Source: Agarophyton chilense
Lineage: Eukaryota > Rhodophyta > Florideophyceae > Gracilariales > Gracilariaceae
Direction of reading: 5' to 3'
Length of the DNA: 61,030 bases
Assembly (NCBI GenBank): GCA_030374765.1
Contig: JARGXX010000082.1
Coordinates: 1 to 61,030, forward strand
The notes beneath the pieces were generated by a model. The model was not told where the DNA came from, searched no databases, and saw nothing but the letters and a program-made list of their open reading frames with translations. Every line of letters starts with the position of its first letter. Position 1 is the stretch's first letter. This document shows positions 41,589-56,158 of the stretch, piece after piece. A program made the position numbers and the translations under genes.

Positions 41589-44500
41589 ATGTCGCGCCCT
41601 GTGCCCATGGTCGTCACCATAGATGACGGCGATTACGAAGACCCGGGGCGCACCAATGCCGCTGAGGTTTCTCAAGAAGTCCATTACAGCAGTAGCTCGC
41701 GGAGTGATTCTTCAGACAGTCGATCTGAATCTTTGAAAAGGATATTACAACAAACTGCCAATGCGAATAGGACCCTCGACGAAGAGACTCAGAAGCACAA
41801 AAGACAGCGGAAATCTTCTGAGCCTGAATCACTGCATGTCACACAAAATGCATGTACAGTTCTAAAAGAGCAAGAGCTTTTTACTCGAAGCTGGCCCAAT
41901 GCAGAAATGAATCGTATTCATTTAGATAATGGTGAAGAAGAAAACACCATCAACGCGCCATCCAATGATGTATCTGGAGATCTTTTCGAAAGCAGCATCG
42001 ATTCTTTGAATCCGGGGAATTCGGGAGTATGTACGTATCGACTTCCCAACGTCTTCTGTCCCTGCTATTGTACAAAAAACCGTTGTGGGCACCACAAGCG
42101 GCGCAAATCATCTGGAAGACGAGATGGGATTCCTTTTTCAGGATGCAGAAGATCCTTTGTATGATTGGCAGCCAGATGAAAGCAAATGCTTTGTGGTTGT
42201 CGGAAGTGAAGGAATAAGGCAATGGAAAGCTTGTCGGGTAACAATTCGTTCGAGGCCACCTCAAGGAATAATCGATGCCCTGAAGCAGATTGAAACAAAA
42301 AGGCTGCTGGAAGCTTGTTCAATCATTGAGTGCGGTGGACATTCAGAGAATCAATTGCAAAGGTTGCTTCAAACAGCGGATATAGGTTTAAAGTTTAGCT
42401 ACGACGCCAATATGATCTTTTTGAGGCGAAGATCTGGAGTTCGACGCTATTTTGGCGTCATGTGCCAAGAAGAACACGCACCATGCTTCGAGCAGTACAC
42501 TGAAAACATACGGTGCCCGAGTGGCAAATGAAGCCTTCCAGTAATAAATCATAGAAGATATTAGTACAGACTGCTTTCAGAGCAGATAGCGGCACTTTGC
42601 AGCGAGCGAGATTCCTTCCAAGCCTTGTGGAAAGGATGCAAATTTGCATATAACGCAGCACTAGGAACCGATAGCCATGATCTCTATCTGTATGGCTTCT
42701 ACAATTGCACAAACGTTCTAGACTTACACATGGAGCAACTGTGCAAGTGAAACGAAGATGATGAATTATATGTTTTCTTAACATTCTCATCGGACGGTGT
42801 TGAAGTGTCTAAGGGGCGAAAGATGAAAAAATCTCTCTGGACTTTGATGTTCACCATTCTGAACTACAGTCCGGAGTACCAATCCCAAGCTTCAGACGTT
42901 CTTTTGGGTGCCTTAGTTCCCGGATCTCACGATACTGAGCTCTTCGACTTGTTCTTCTCGCCTCTAGTCAACGACATTGTAAATCTGGAAAAGGGAGTTA
43001 GTATGTACTGCAACGACGGGAAGTTAAGGACCGTTTATGTTTACCTCCTATTCTGAACAGCAGACTGGCCTGCACCCAGCAAAATGATTGGCAGGAAGGG
43101 TCATAATGCGGAGTTTCCCTGAAGAAAATGTCACAAAGGAGCTCGGAGAGCATCTCAAAGAGGAAATCGTCTATTGATGTTACCTGCATCTACAAACAGT
43201 AGGCGCCTCAATAGAGTCTCGCCAAGGAGCAGACCAGAAGCTTGTATTGCAGTAGAATGTTCATAGTTGCCCAATGCAAATGAAGTTATGAAAACATGGA
43301 GTCCATTGGAGAGATCTGGCAGTAGAAATGTGCAGGAAAGAATCATGAAGAGTACAGGAATCAAGAGACGTCTAGTAATGGGAAAGCTCTAATTTGATAT
43401 AGTAAAGTGTGCGCCCTATGATCCTACACACCAATGGCTTCCAGACTGGGCAAAACATTTGGTTGCTCTCAGCATTGCTACACATCCAAAATTGGACCTG
43501 TGAAAATACGCTTTCGTCGTTGAGGACGGCGTTATCTAGAGTATTAACGAGGCGCTTTCGTCTGGTTACAGGGGAGTTCGGGCAATATGGGGACGTCCTC
43601 CGGAATCGTTCAAGTACATTTGGGGGTTTAAGGCGGAGGACTTCCAGAGTTTTGCACTGTTCTACGGACCCTACCTATTTAACAACAGCTCGATCAATGC
43701 AAGGCTGACCACTAAATGGAGGTTGACGTCCAAAATCACGCATATTCTTTTAAAAACGGTACCTAGAAAGGACGACGTACTTCGACTGAGAGAACCGGTG
43801 GTACAAGCTCATTCATTGTTTGTGAAGTATTTCTACAACGGTACCTCTTCCCTGTTCTGTTTCACTCCTCGTACGCATGCCATTCTCCACTTTCCTGAAA
43901 TTTTACATGAATGTGGCCTTCTACGTAAAAGATCCCAGTTCTTTGTTGAGCGTGTGGCGGGGAGTTTGAATGACATTTTGAAGTCCAGGCAACGGCCAGA
44001 AGCAAACGTATTACACAAAATAAATACCCTGTTCGCCTTGAAAATGATTGGTGGCGGGATGGGGTCCAAGAAAGAGAAAGCAGAAAACGAGTTGAGCACA
44101 CCGTGGAACAAAAATATGAGACACCCAAATTCGCATTTTTCGAGCAACTCCGAATCCCTGCAACAGGAGACCGAAGAGCTGAGTGGCAAAAGCAAAACCA
44201 TGTTACAAACAGCCGTGTCTCGTGTAAAATCTTCGGGACTCGCTCGAGGTTGTGAGGCCCGGAACGTTTCAGGCAAGTGAAAGAATACGTTGGGTCATCT
44301 CTTCCGATCACTGCAAACGACATTGAGCTAGTGAGTTGGGACTTGTTCCCGTCAATCACAGCGTCAGGCGATGATGCCTCTCTTGAAATAGAGTGTTTGG
44401 CTGTATTTTTCCGTCTTGAAAGACAGGGTATGCATAAAGCCCGACAGCGATGGTGTGTGGCAGCACATGTCGAGCCTGAAGACTCGGATGACGTACGAAA

Positions 44501-44639
44501 CTGTGATGGTTCTGAAGTTCAACCGTTCAACATGTATTATAGGGTCATACATGAGCTTTGGGTGGTCAACGTCTCGTACCAAACGCCAATGGAGCAAGTA
44601 ACATTCTCCAGAACCTACCAAAGTTCAAGGTTCTATTAG
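41589..44639 (+). pseudogene. tnp2-like (CACTA-type) transposase, longer copy
   Basis: ATG 41589 opens an acidic, Ser-rich region (MVVTIDDGDYEDP, SSSSRSDSSDSRSES). A frame change near 42020 leads to 42085-42531 (GFLFQDAEDPLYDWQPDES). The same phase then continues through stops at 42529, 42562 and about 42748 to LYVFLTFSSDGVEV, KKSLWTLMFTILNYSPEYQSQ, VLLGALVPGSHDTELFDLFFSPLVND and ADWPAPSKMIG. These match, in order, the tnp2 core ('DGV...S.WP..L.ILNLPPE.R...L..GL.PGP...FL.PLV.EL', 'DLPA'). After further breaks, YDPTHQWLPDWAKHLVAL and RAIWGRPPESFKYIWGFKAE lead into the DUF4218-like end described for 1-1104. It is a pseudogene; the part after 43531 lacks the small indels found at 1-150. Confidence 0.7.
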
Positions 44640-45410
44640 ATGTACGGAATCTTGTTCGACCGCATCACAGGGCGGTTGTACACCCGCTTAAATGGAGCAC
44701 AGCGGAGGGGTACCATTCGAGACACAAAAAAAACTATCGAGGACCTTTCTTGTATCAAGAGAAACATCGTTTCCTGGAGTTAAACGGCCGTCGAACCTTC
44801 TTCGATTCTGTGGGTGAAAGTATTGTTGATGGAACTGGAAGACAAGGGCGTTTACGAGGAGTCGCAGGAGAAACGCATTCGTGATGAGCAGTGGAGAGTC
44901 ATTGATAAAGGTGCGCCGATGTGCGAGGAAAACTAACATTGAGTGTGACAGGTTGTGACGAAGAAATACGAGATAATGGATACGAAATGGACAGCACATT
45001 GTGAAAGAGCAGTGTTTGGAGGCCAACTGCACTTGTTATCTACATTCCATGTTCAAGTTGCAATGGCATCAAATGCCAAATAATATTTGCCAAACAGAAT
45101 TGGCTGCGAGTTCAAATATAATCAACTTTGATTGGATGATCTTGATGCCGAGACGGGCATTGTAAGGGTATCTCAAGAACATATTATTTTCACGGACGTA
45201 GGAAACTGCTGCGCATCCAATGCACACATTGTCGGTCATCATCTTCACATCAATAGAGCGTCCATTGTAGATACCGTGTACATCCACAGTACATAATTTG
45301 AGGTAATCTTTTGCGTATTTTCTGTAGATCCAGTGCACATCATTTTGCCTTCAAAATTGTTTTAAGTTGACTTCAAAATCGATGTAATCTTAAATATCTT
45401 TGGAACATTT
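44640..45410. other. Transposase downstream region, copy B
   Basis: Counterpart of 1105-1874 with one extra A in a homopolymer near 44727. No gene recognised. Confidence 0.5.
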
Positions 45411-45981
45411 ATGGCATATCACAGTGCCTCTCCGGAACAGGACGTCAAGATAAAGAATTCACTGCTTTTCATCAGTGATCTCATATACATTTCCTCTTTT
45501 CAAAGGAATGAAGGAGGAAAGATGTTGGAGAAAGAGGACAAAAAGCACTTCTACGATTACTTCCCATGTTGCATTGTGGCCCACTTTCGACCGAAAGACT
45601 TCTGTAATGTTTACAGAGTTCCTCGGAACGAAGCCAACTTAATGCCCGGGTCGGCAGAGGTGATCGAAAGAAATATGAAATGCTGGTGAAACGATATAAT
45701 TCGGTTCTGGTGGACTACAACTTTAGATTTGAACCACTCCAACCCTGTTGATGGTGCCTGGTACAAAACTTCAAAGCAAAGATCAACCAAGAAACCTTCA
45801 AAGAGCACTCCGCGTTGTTTGGGGCGACGTGCAACGCCCATACTTGAGCTTTGATCCGGCAAGTCTCCATACTAGCGTGGCTTCCCTGGAAACAACGTTC
45901 AATGCCATTACAAAGGAAGAAGCCCATAAAAGGTTTACACAGAAACTACAGAATAGCGTTTACGTCTTCGACAATCTGTAA
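45411..45981 (+). pseudogene. Unrecognised reading frames, copy B
   Basis: Counterpart of 1875-2445. Here the frame around 45675-45735 reads RYEMLVKRYNSVLVDYNFRF without stops, while copy A has stops at the same place, so this version is closer to the ancestral coding sequence. Confidence 0.35.
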
Positions 45982-46882
45982 GAAAAATTGATTCTGAAAC
46001 AACCACAGAAAGCCTTATGCTCGTCGTATATTCCCTGAAAAGCTTTTCGTATTCAAAAGTCGATATACGGAACTGAATGAGCTGCACGATTATAGGGCAT
46101 TCTATTCCATTACACATTGACAGCCTAGAGAACTCCCTCATCATTTCATTCCAGACGTTTGAAGTACACAGCATGACTCTAATTAAGACATCCGTGATGT
46201 TCTAATAGACGTCCTCAAGATATTCGGGAGATACTAGTAAGATGTATCCAAAGTAAAATTGTTTAATCACATCTTAGGAATATATTATTATGGTGCAGTC
46301 AAGCAGTCTATTAAAGACGGCCGTCTCTACTTGTACAAGCCTGTGCCCTATGAACCAGATTGATATCCTCGAGAAACCCGTTCGATTTTGGTTTCAGACA
46401 TCTCAAATACATGGCATGACAATCAGTTGGACTTTCGAGATGTCCTGTAGACGTCTTTAAGATATTTAGAAGAGGTTAATAAAAGTTATTCGGTAGATCT
46501 CCAGCCCATATCCCTTTTCTTTCCTAATGATGTCTATTGTGATTTCGCTTACATTATCAATCAATTAAACCATCAATCACGTGGGTCCTTATTCTAATAA
46601 GACTTTATAATTATAAACTCTAACATTATAATATATTCTTAACATTCAGGTTGATTAATTAATGTTTCAAGTATCCCTCCTTTTAATTTATTGACCATTA
46701 CGTCATATAGGCAGATGTCAACTTTGATCCGAACTCCTCAATATTAAGATTCAAATTAATATCCTGCCCCGATAGACTCCTACCGTAATAATAATGTTAA
46801 GTTATAAATAGTTATAGCAAAAAGCAAAGCGCCGTGAATGTAATACATTAATGAATCTGAAGATCGATGAAAGACCTTTGAT
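45982..46882. repeat. R-family terminal repeat, copy B left
   Basis: Counterpart of 2446-3346. The first 270 bases belong to the patch that differs between the two 17.5-kb copies; the rest is identical as far as I compared. Confidence 0.6.
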
Positions 46883-47638
46883 TGTTTCTTGACAACGATG
46901 AGGAGTTCCAATCGAATTAGAAGGACTGAGGCCACCGCCATGTGTCGGTTCAGAACATGTGCCGAGCTGTTGGTGAGCCAACAGCAGGGTTCTCTACCCT
47001 GTACTTGGATAAGTTACAGTTTATCGCTGTTTTTGGTTTCGACAACGACTGCGAGGACGTGGTAATACGACGGTTGGACTGGACAGAATAAAAACAGTCC
47101 AATCCATATAGAATTTCCGTGTACACGAAAGTTCCTTGTACTACAAAACGTCGACAATCAAGCCAGCCCTACGTCTGGGGCCCAAACTTAAAGGTCGCAT
47201 GATGTTTGTGCAGCAAACATTGCCCCATTTAAGACATGATATCAGGCGTCTTGCCCAAAAGAATATTATCCTCACGCCTTCAAAATCTTACCAAGCCAAC
47301 ATCAAACTATGTTGACGTCACTAGAAGATGAAGCAGCAGAAGTAATCGCTTTTATTCCCCTTGCCTCAACCACATTCATGCCTCCAATTTGCAATGGGCG
47401 AGCTTTCGGTCCAGGTTTTGGTCAAGAATATGCATCACAGACGACCAGTTTAATATGTGGATTGCAGCAGAATATCTGATGAATATATCGCAATAAATCT
47501 TAACGGCTGTATGCTTCTTGCTTCATGGTTTCTAATTTTCTCGTATCAGAACACTTTTTGCCCTTGAGCTAAGAACTTTACATAAGTCTTGAGAATGGAG
47601 CAGACTTCGTTGCAGCCCCACCTGTATCGTTCGTAAAC

Positions 47639-48084
47639 TGTAACGAAATGACCGCTGGGATAGCGTACAGGTCTCGACGGGTGGTAGTGTGCTAGAGCAG
47701 ATCCTAAGGTTCGAATCGTTGACGGCGGCCCTCCCAGAGTACTCGGTGCAATGGGCTGGCGTTTACTGCGTAGTCCTACAGGTTGGAGCTACGAAAACGA
47801 CGGTTTGAAGACCAAAGGGCGGAACTAATATACCAAAGGGGGTTGATTAGTACCCTAACGGTACTTACCGTGCTTTAAGGGAGAAGCGCCACTCGAGCCA
47901 AGTACATAGTACTGGCGAGGCGCTGGGATCTCCCTGGCACTGTAATGCTAAACTATTACACTAATTAAAATAATTTAATAATCTACATGAGTCCACCTGA
48001 GGTCGACCCGTCCACGTGTCGTCTGTGAGATACCTCAGGGCCCGGCGGCTCACAGAGCTCAACCGTTGTCATCGCTCCTTCAGA
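47639..48084 (+). mobile_element. SINE-like insertion, copy B
   Basis: Identical to 4103-4548, including A box (47661-47671), B box (47708-47717) and TAAAC flanks. It arrived before the 43.5-kb unit was duplicated. Confidence 0.55.
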
Positions 48085-51000
48085 TAAACGCCAAAGCTGT
48101 ACCATGTGCAAGCGGACAAATCTCGCCTTCGTTCCGTTCCAGCCCTTTCACAGTTCGCTTGGCGGCGATGGCTCCATCATCTCTTTCAGCGACTTTGGCA
48201 CTCGTATGACACAAGCAAGACTATTAAAAGACTCGAGAATGCCATTTTGGATGATTGTGATTGATTTGAGATTCGAGTGCAAGGACAAAAATCAAAGATG
48301 CGAAGTATTGATGGGTTTGCATGGAAGTTTCCGTCTCTGCCCCGAATTGACTGTCCAAACACAAAGCCAGCAAAAAGAAGACATTGGCAGCCCAAACTTA
48401 ATCATTTCTTTGCTGGCTTAGAGACAATTATTACTTTTAAGTCCCGTTTTAGTTTTTAACGTATTTCAACCCAAAGCGAAAATGAAATGCCTTTTTAGTC
48501 AATAAATGCCAGGTAGATGGCGAAGTCCTCGTAGTTGAAAAATCTAATACGAAGAAATCAATCTATGGAAGCAGGAAGTAGAAGAAAAAACGTACAACCT
48601 CGAAACCCTTCAAATCTTTTGACTAAATCCGACCCAATGTGCAGAAAAGAAAAGAAAATTCACAAAAGAAAGAAGCTTGATAAACAATATATCTCGAAAA
48701 AGCTCAACAAAACCTATTCTTAGATGGTAACTATGAATCAGAACTTGCCTTTTGATAAGGCATCTCTTATATGACGCATTAGGATTATTCTTTGAACTTC
48801 TGCTTCAAGCAGAAATAGACGTGTACATCCCCTACAAAGTAGTGAAACAAGTACTCTGTGACAAAGGTATAGCGAAGTGATTATGAGCTTTCCAGTGTTG
48901 AAAACTAAACCCACTTCTAAGAACTATTTCCAGCACTTCTTAATGGGGCATAACGTTTGACCTGAATGAATCCAGCTAATTGTGTCGAACATTTGTCCAG
49001 CTCTCGCCAAGTTAGGATTGATTGTCGTGTCTTCTTTTTCGAGCACATCCGGCACCGCTAAAGAGCCCTGCGTGATGCTTTCGAACAATGATGACCCCAT
49101 GTCTGTGTTTCTACGCCGATTAGATAATCGGCTTTTTCTGCGATTGACTCCGTTTTACGAAAAAGGTCTGCGTTTCCAGTCCACACCGAGTATCATCTTC
49201 GATTAATGTCCTTCTAGCCCGCTTTCCGCTCAACGGGTCTTCCAGCTCTACCACCTTTTCGTTAAAGCTCAAGGACACGTACGCCATCCGAACTCTGTCG
49301 TTGGTGTTTTCATTTACCTTTGAGGTGGATAATACAAATGGTCTTGCAACTTCGAAGCGCTGCGGTCAGCTGCGCTAACCATTTCGCTCCTGTATCAAGA
49401 TATCGATACAAATACTTGGAACTAGGAAAATCGTTCTCTTCTACCAGGTACCGAACCACTTCCGACTAGTGCGCAATTTCCCAGAGGTGGACAAATTGTT
49501 GGCAAGGAGAGAAAACCCATTTGTTTCGCACCTGTATATAAATTGGGTCTACGCAGCTGAAGAGCCGAAGCCACTCAAGTAGTTGACACCGACATCCTAC
49601 CAGACCACCCCAAAAGCTGTATTCCGCCTCCCTTGTAGACGCTGAAGAGCTGGTCGAGCGGTACACTATGTTTCGCTCCCTCCCTGTTAAGAATAAACGG
49701 GATCCCACGGGAAGTCCCGGTTGCTGTTGTGGAGATTTCGGTGCTCTCCAAAGAATCCATACTCGCCAGAAGCGTCCTTGGAATTGGAAGAAGTATGGTC
49801 CTTGCACCAAACTGCTCCGTTTCAAGTCTGGGATGAGCACTTCATCCTCACGAAATGGTTGCCTGCGCCTGGTTGGCTGTGTATGGCTGCCCTTGGATTC
49901 TCTGTTTCCTGCTATTATCATAGAATCTGGAAGATTCTTCTCGATTTAACGGTTTCTTCAAACGCCTGGAGGAGGCAGTATATGCGCAGAACTGCTGCAA
50001 AACCATTCTTGCTAGAAAAAAAAGAAGTTCCCTTTTACGAAGACCATTCGAAGAAGCGGACATTTCGATATAGGAAGCGGATTTTCGCCCGTTATTAAAA
50101 TGAAGAATGGTAAAATGCGGAGTGTAACAGTTCTAGGACTCTTGATTCTGCTTATTTAAATTCGTTAAATAACAAGGGAAACGGTGATGCTTATGAAAGG
50201 TCCATATCTGGGAACAAAACACTTCCTTGTGGTCATTGGAGAAAGAAGATGTAACTCAAATATGATTGGAGGATCTCATATGCACATATCCGTTTTACCG
50301 GGCAGTTCTCAACAATAGACAAAACAATCTGAACGGGTAGAACAGAAAGCTCTTTGGGCACGCAACTGTGGCGGTTACATTGTTGTTCTTTCTGAGCACT
50401 AAGATGCCTTCACCCGCCGTACAACAGGAGATCCTGTACCTTACGCATGCGACTGGTAAATCGAGGGAACTATGTCCTGAGTATAGATCGAAGCATACCC
50501 AAGCCTTTGTTTGCCTGTAGTTTTCAAATCGGCCTATAAAAAGATCGCCATGTACATTGACAGGTTTGAAATTAGCACAATCTCATTTCTAGCTGGATAT
50601 CGAGAGAAGTTTTGCAGCGTCTTTTTCTTGAAGTTAATTTGGTTTTCACAAGTTATAGGAGACACGCAAAAAGAATGCAGCATTTCTGGTCGCAGAAAGC
50701 CTTTCCGTATCTTTCTGAGGAAAGAAAGCCTTTGTATGGTGTAGCTTCTCCAATGTATTTCTTTACAGGGGCATCAAAACCAGCTTGCTGATATTCAAGT
50801 CCCGAACGACTTGCACGCCTCTATGTACACATACATGACCTGTTTTCCCTGCCGATAGAACTCGAACTGGGCCGGACCAAATCTGAATTTCCGGAAACTA
50901 TGCTACCCGAAACTCTGCTTTCCTCACTCCAGTATCCTACATGTTTAGTTTCCCCACATGAAAGGTCGCTCGCGAAAGATGCTGTAGAAGATGAAGTAGA

Positions 51001-51965
51001 TAGTTTGTTTAGGTCCATGTAACCTTGATTCTTGGTATCTGACAGGATTCTCGAATCGATACTACTTTTATATCTCACAACTTCCCGAAGACGTTCTGGT
51101 TGTGGAGCATCATAAATGAGCTTTTGAGATGGTAGGATTCAGCAAAGACGTGATTCCAGGGCGAGGCACTTGCCAACTGCTAAATGCTTCATCGGTTTCT
51201 GTCTTGAGACCATTTTTCTTTGAAGGCAGGGACATTTGCAACTGATATATGAAACATCTCTCAATGTGCCAATGATATGTGGCTGAGGCTTGAGGAAAAT
51301 TAGTCTATGGAGGAAAAGAGCTAAAACGCCGATGCCTATATCGTGTAAACATTTTAGTTGGGCACTTATTCGAGGAACACCTATAAATCTTAGAGAGGCC
51401 ACAAACAGTGGTCATGAGGATGAACAACAATCTGAGTTTGTATTGTGGAAGTTTGGAGACAAAATTAGGTCAGCGTTGTGCAGACTTGTTGAAAACCCTC
51501 AGAGAACACTGTCAAGGTTTACACTTCGGTAAACGGTTTGTCTTTCTGCGATGATGACACGTAACCGATGTTCTTCTCAGTTCCCAGAAAAACAAAATGA
51601 AAATAACTCGAACCGAAATCCTTTACATATAGCGTCCTACCAGAACAATGTGCATTTGAGTACTACTACGGCATAAAAAATGTGACGAGGGTTGCTGAAG
51701 AGAGACATATATGCGGCTTCCTCCATGAACTCTCCATCACAGCTTATTTCTGGCTATATTTGGTGACGGTTGTGAAAGATGAAAATCCTTCTTTATGGCC
51801 CTTATCATCTTCTAATCAAATCTTCCAACAGCGTAAGCATCAGAAAAGAAATTGAAAACTTTATTAAAGTCCATTAAGGAAACCTTATGAGTTATCCGAG
51901 CTCGGAGAAGGAACTATTATGAGGATCGCTGTTGTACGTATTCGTCGTTCAGCTTCTCAAGCTGA

Positions 51966-52529
51966 GTGACGTCTTTCTCTTTAACGAATCAAAGCACTGC
52001 GCATGAACAAAATGGCTGGGTTATGACGGAGTTCATCAAAAAAACATTCAAAGAGACACGAAAGATGCTACGGCTGAAAAGACGAAGAAAATTCGTGACA
52101 AATGTTCGTCTGGAAGGGTTAGCGAGCGTATCTTGGAAGACCCGCATGCTTGAAAAAGTGCACCTACGAAGGCAAATGGACGAACTCAACCGATGCTATC
52201 CGTCAATTCTTTTTACCTGAGTCAGACGTAGGAATTTTGGACAGGTTTCCTCATCGAAACAATTCTGCATAGCGTGGACACTCGAAGCATATCTAGAAGA
52301 CTCGGATGACCAAAACGGTAACACAGGCTCGAGCAATTCTCACTTGGAAGCCGCAGACGAAAACCATGGTTGTACCTGTCATCAGCCACGTAGCCTGAAA
52401 TCAAGGCACTACGAGAACAGAAACCGCAACGTCAACCGTAAGAGCATCTGTTACACAGACATCAAGCTCGTCCATTCTCGCATCAAAAATTCTTCTGCTG
52501 CCCCTTCCCTTCGGGGCCGACTTATGTGA
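51966..52529 (+). pseudogene. R-encoded basic ORF, copy B
   Basis: Counterpart of 8430-8993 with the same in-frame TGA (52218-52220) and end LRGRLM. Confidence 0.35.
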
Positions 52530-53966
52530 ATTAATTTGATTCATATGCCTCTTAAGCGGTTAGAATCCTTTTGCATACTTTTTTTTCAGGTAGTTCATCT
52601 TCTCTGTTTGTGTTTGTTTTTGTGTGGGTAGGTTACTAGATAATAATTTAACTTACTGTGCGCAATGCCAGAGGTTTATTTTAAACCTGCGTATGGCGCG
52701 ACATACCACTTTGTTTTCGGTCGTTCTATTTCTTTGGATCTTGGTATGGTTTCGAAGTTTTCCTATGACTCACTCTTTATATAATTCACATTGCAAAATC
52801 TCTCATGCGCGCCTAGTACTCCCCAAAACATATACTTCTTCCGTTTCCTTCGATATCTCGTTGCAGAGGGCCACCGTTTGAAACTGATACACCGCTATGA
52901 ACTTTTCACAGCCCAACTTGATCTCCGAAGAAAAGAATGCAAAATTCAAAACTCTACCATGTAAGTTTACCTACTTGAAACAGCATGATTCACCGTAATG
53001 TCCATTAGGCCCATTCCTCTCCAATGTTTTTGACTTTTTCGCAGATCCGACTCTGCGTGATCAGAACTCATGTCGGTGTCTTTTAGGTTTAAGATTATTG
53101 ATCCAGTCAAATGTTCTGGAAAGCAGAAAGTAACATTCCGAATTCTCTCAAGTCCACCAGTTCGTAATTCCAGTCTGCGACAGAGTCCTAACGTTCTAAT
53201 GCTTCTCCTCTTTCACAGTCTGCCACCACACTACCATTCCTCCCCCTCAAGATCTTAGGGCGCCGCAACCATATCGATGTCGTTCATCCTTCTACTAAAG
53301 CAGCAATGGACAGATCAATATATTCTTTTCTCAAGTGTGGCCAACTCTCTACACGACTAATGTTTAAACTAAACTGCATATCACTCACTGCCAAGTGTAC
53401 CCACACTTCCTAAACCCCCTTGAAGACTTGATATCTCTCTTGCACGTTCAAAGTGGTTCTGAATTTATGAAAGTATGTGCCAGTTCTTATGCTCTGAATT
53501 CTAACGGATTTAAGCCCACCGAAGCTCTTTTAACAATCGCAGAAATTCTCATTATTTGACTGCTCTGATGCGGATCTTCTAACCATAAAGCAAATTCATC
53601 GTTACATTTTACATGCGACGTCGATATTGGCTTGCCACAAGGCGCGGTAGTGTTCTGATCGACATATGGACAGACCTACCTATATATGAATAGTTTAGAA
53701 CTCTTACGGTGTTAATTCGAACTTGTTCTGGGCTATAAGCTGACTTATTGGGTCTTTTGCTGGAGAAATTGAGAGCTAAATGTGGCTTTAATCTCGTCGC
53801 GAGTCCAACAAAATTGTTTGGTACCTGGTAGACCTGATTCTGAACATATTTCCAACAGAAAAAATAAACGAGGTGGCCTAGTTTTCGGCAACTGTGAATC
53901 AGAACGTGATCAAATTTAACACTTTTTTGAGACACATTTTCATTGCATCTGGTTCACTTTTATAAG

Positions 53967-54646
53967 TTCATATATGGAGCATCTCTTAATGTTCGCATTT
54001 GGGACAAGTAGATGACCCACATGCAGTACTTTTTCTGGGCCATATTTTGTACACAAATAGTTGATCAAGTTTGGGCTTCGTGAAGCACATTGATATCCTT
54101 GAGAACCCCGTAAGATTTTAGTTCCGGACATCTAAACTATATAGCATGTAGCATGACTGTCGGTCCGACTTCTGAGATGTCCTATAGACGTCCTTAAGAT
54201 GTTCGGTAGATGTAAATAAAAGGTATTTGGTAGATCTCCAGTCCACATATTCGTCCGATTTGTCAGTGTTGTGTAATATGTTTTGCTGTGATCATGAATC
54301 AACTCAATCATCAATCAACTAGATCTTTATTTTAATACTACTTTATAATGATAAACTGTACCATTATAATAAAATATTAGATAAAGAAAACGAATTATTA
54401 TACACGGGTTGATTAAGTGTTGTTTCAAGTATATCTCGTTCCGATTTTTTGACGAATTCGTCAGATATGCTGATGTCAACTGTAATTTGGACTCCTCAAT
54501 ATAAATATTCAAGATAATATCCTGGGCCGATAGACTCCTACCGTGATAATAATGTTAAATGATAAATAGTTGTAGCAAAAAACAAAGCGCCATGAATAGG
54601 GTGTTTCATTAATGAATATGATGATTCAGAGAAGACCTTTGAATGC
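53967..54646. repeat. R-family terminal repeat, copy B right
   Basis: Counterpart of 10431-11110, including the 8+8 inverted repeat (54343-54369). No gene. Confidence 0.65.
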
Positions 54647-54825
54647 TTTTGTCCATGCCTTTGAATCGGCACGTGACATTGCATCACGACATGACGGGGG
54701 AATGTCGTCACTGGCAGTGAGCAGAGCGGTTCCTCGCCACCAAGACGTTTGTTTACTCCGTTCGCGCGTGTAACGTCGCAATTACTGTGTCTCTTGTTCA
54801 GGTGAAGCAACGTGTTCTACCACTG

Positions 54826-56158
54826 GGGATTTGGCTGTCTCAAGATCGAGTGGTCCATCACATGCTGTTGTTGGTGTGCAGGGATCCTCTTGTGCCGGAT
54901 CAATAACTGTGGAAGAGTTTTCGAGTTCATTTGACTCAGATTCACCCGAAACTTTAACATCGACATTGTTAGAGTTGTCAAAACTGTTTAACGGGTCATC
55001 CGTGCAGTTCAGCTCAGTAAACTATACATCCCGTGACACTATTTTTTCCTTCTTATTCATATCCTACAGCTTATATCCGTGCCACTCGGCAGTGTTTCCG
55101 ATAAAGACAGATTCCTTGGCGCGCTTCTCTAATTTCTTCAGCTTGTGGTGCACCACCTTATACCATCACTTGCTTCTAAAGACTGGCAGATTGCTGAGAT
55201 CAGGCTTGCGTCCACTCCAGAGCTCAAATGGTGTTACATCGCTCGGCAATGCTTTGCAAGTGACTCGAGAGGGCCATGTCCATGAGTGTGCGGTTGAACC
55301 TTTCGGCGAGCATGTTCTGGTGTGGGTTGTACGGCACAGTTCGCTGATGTTCAACACCGAGATGTTCTAATTCTGCAGAAAACTTTCGAGAAAAATATTC
55401 ACCATCTTTGTCTATGTGTAATGCAAGTAGCACATTCTCACCTGCGGTGACGGTTTTCACTTCTGTTCCTGTTTCGTTCTGCACGAACTTGAGCCTCTGA
55501 ATAAACATCCGAAACACCTCATCTTTGGTCTTGAGCATGTAAACGTAGCAGTACCTACTGTACTCATCTATGAATGTGACAAAATAACCCGAGCCTCCGA
55601 AGTAAGCTAGCTCCATTGAACCAGAAACGTCCGAGTAAACCACTTCGAAGAGCTTTGTTGCGCGTTGCCTCCTTGCTTGAGAGTAGGAGCGCGCGTGATT
55701 TGGTCTACTACACACCAATCGCACAAATACATATTCTGCTTCAAGTTCACATTAAGACCAGATACAAAACTGTTGCGAGCCATTTTCATGATACAATCTT
55801 CATTCACATGAGCCATTCTAGCATGCAACAGAGATAAGTCGGACGGCAGTGCGATACCTCGATGTGTGAGCTGATCAGAAGTAGTGCGAAGGTGGTACAA
55901 ACCTTTGATGCGACTGCCATGAGCAATGAATTCGGAGCCCTTGTATTCATTCACATGAAGCCTGTTAAACACAACATGCGCTCCCATGTCCCAAAATGCT
56001 GAAACTGACAACAGGTGGTACCTTAAACCAGGTACGTGCACAACTGGGTTGAGTCTGGACATGCGCTTCGAACCATCAACTGCGAGGTCTAGCTCAACAC
56101 AGCCTTGTCCACAAGACTCAAGTTTGCAATCAATGCCAATACTAACACCGGAAGACAT
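54826..56158 (-). pseudogene. Copia-B integrase, copy B
   Basis: Same zinc finger, intact D-D-E residues, frameshift and internal deletion as 11290-12622. Confidence 0.85.

Larger units (their letters stand above)
46883..53966. repeat. R-family internal region, copy B
   Basis: Counterpart of 3347-10430 with the same embedded features: degenerate membrane-like frames at 48982-50098, basic ORF at 51966-52529 and SINE-like insertion at 47639-48084. No additional gene. Confidence 0.75.
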
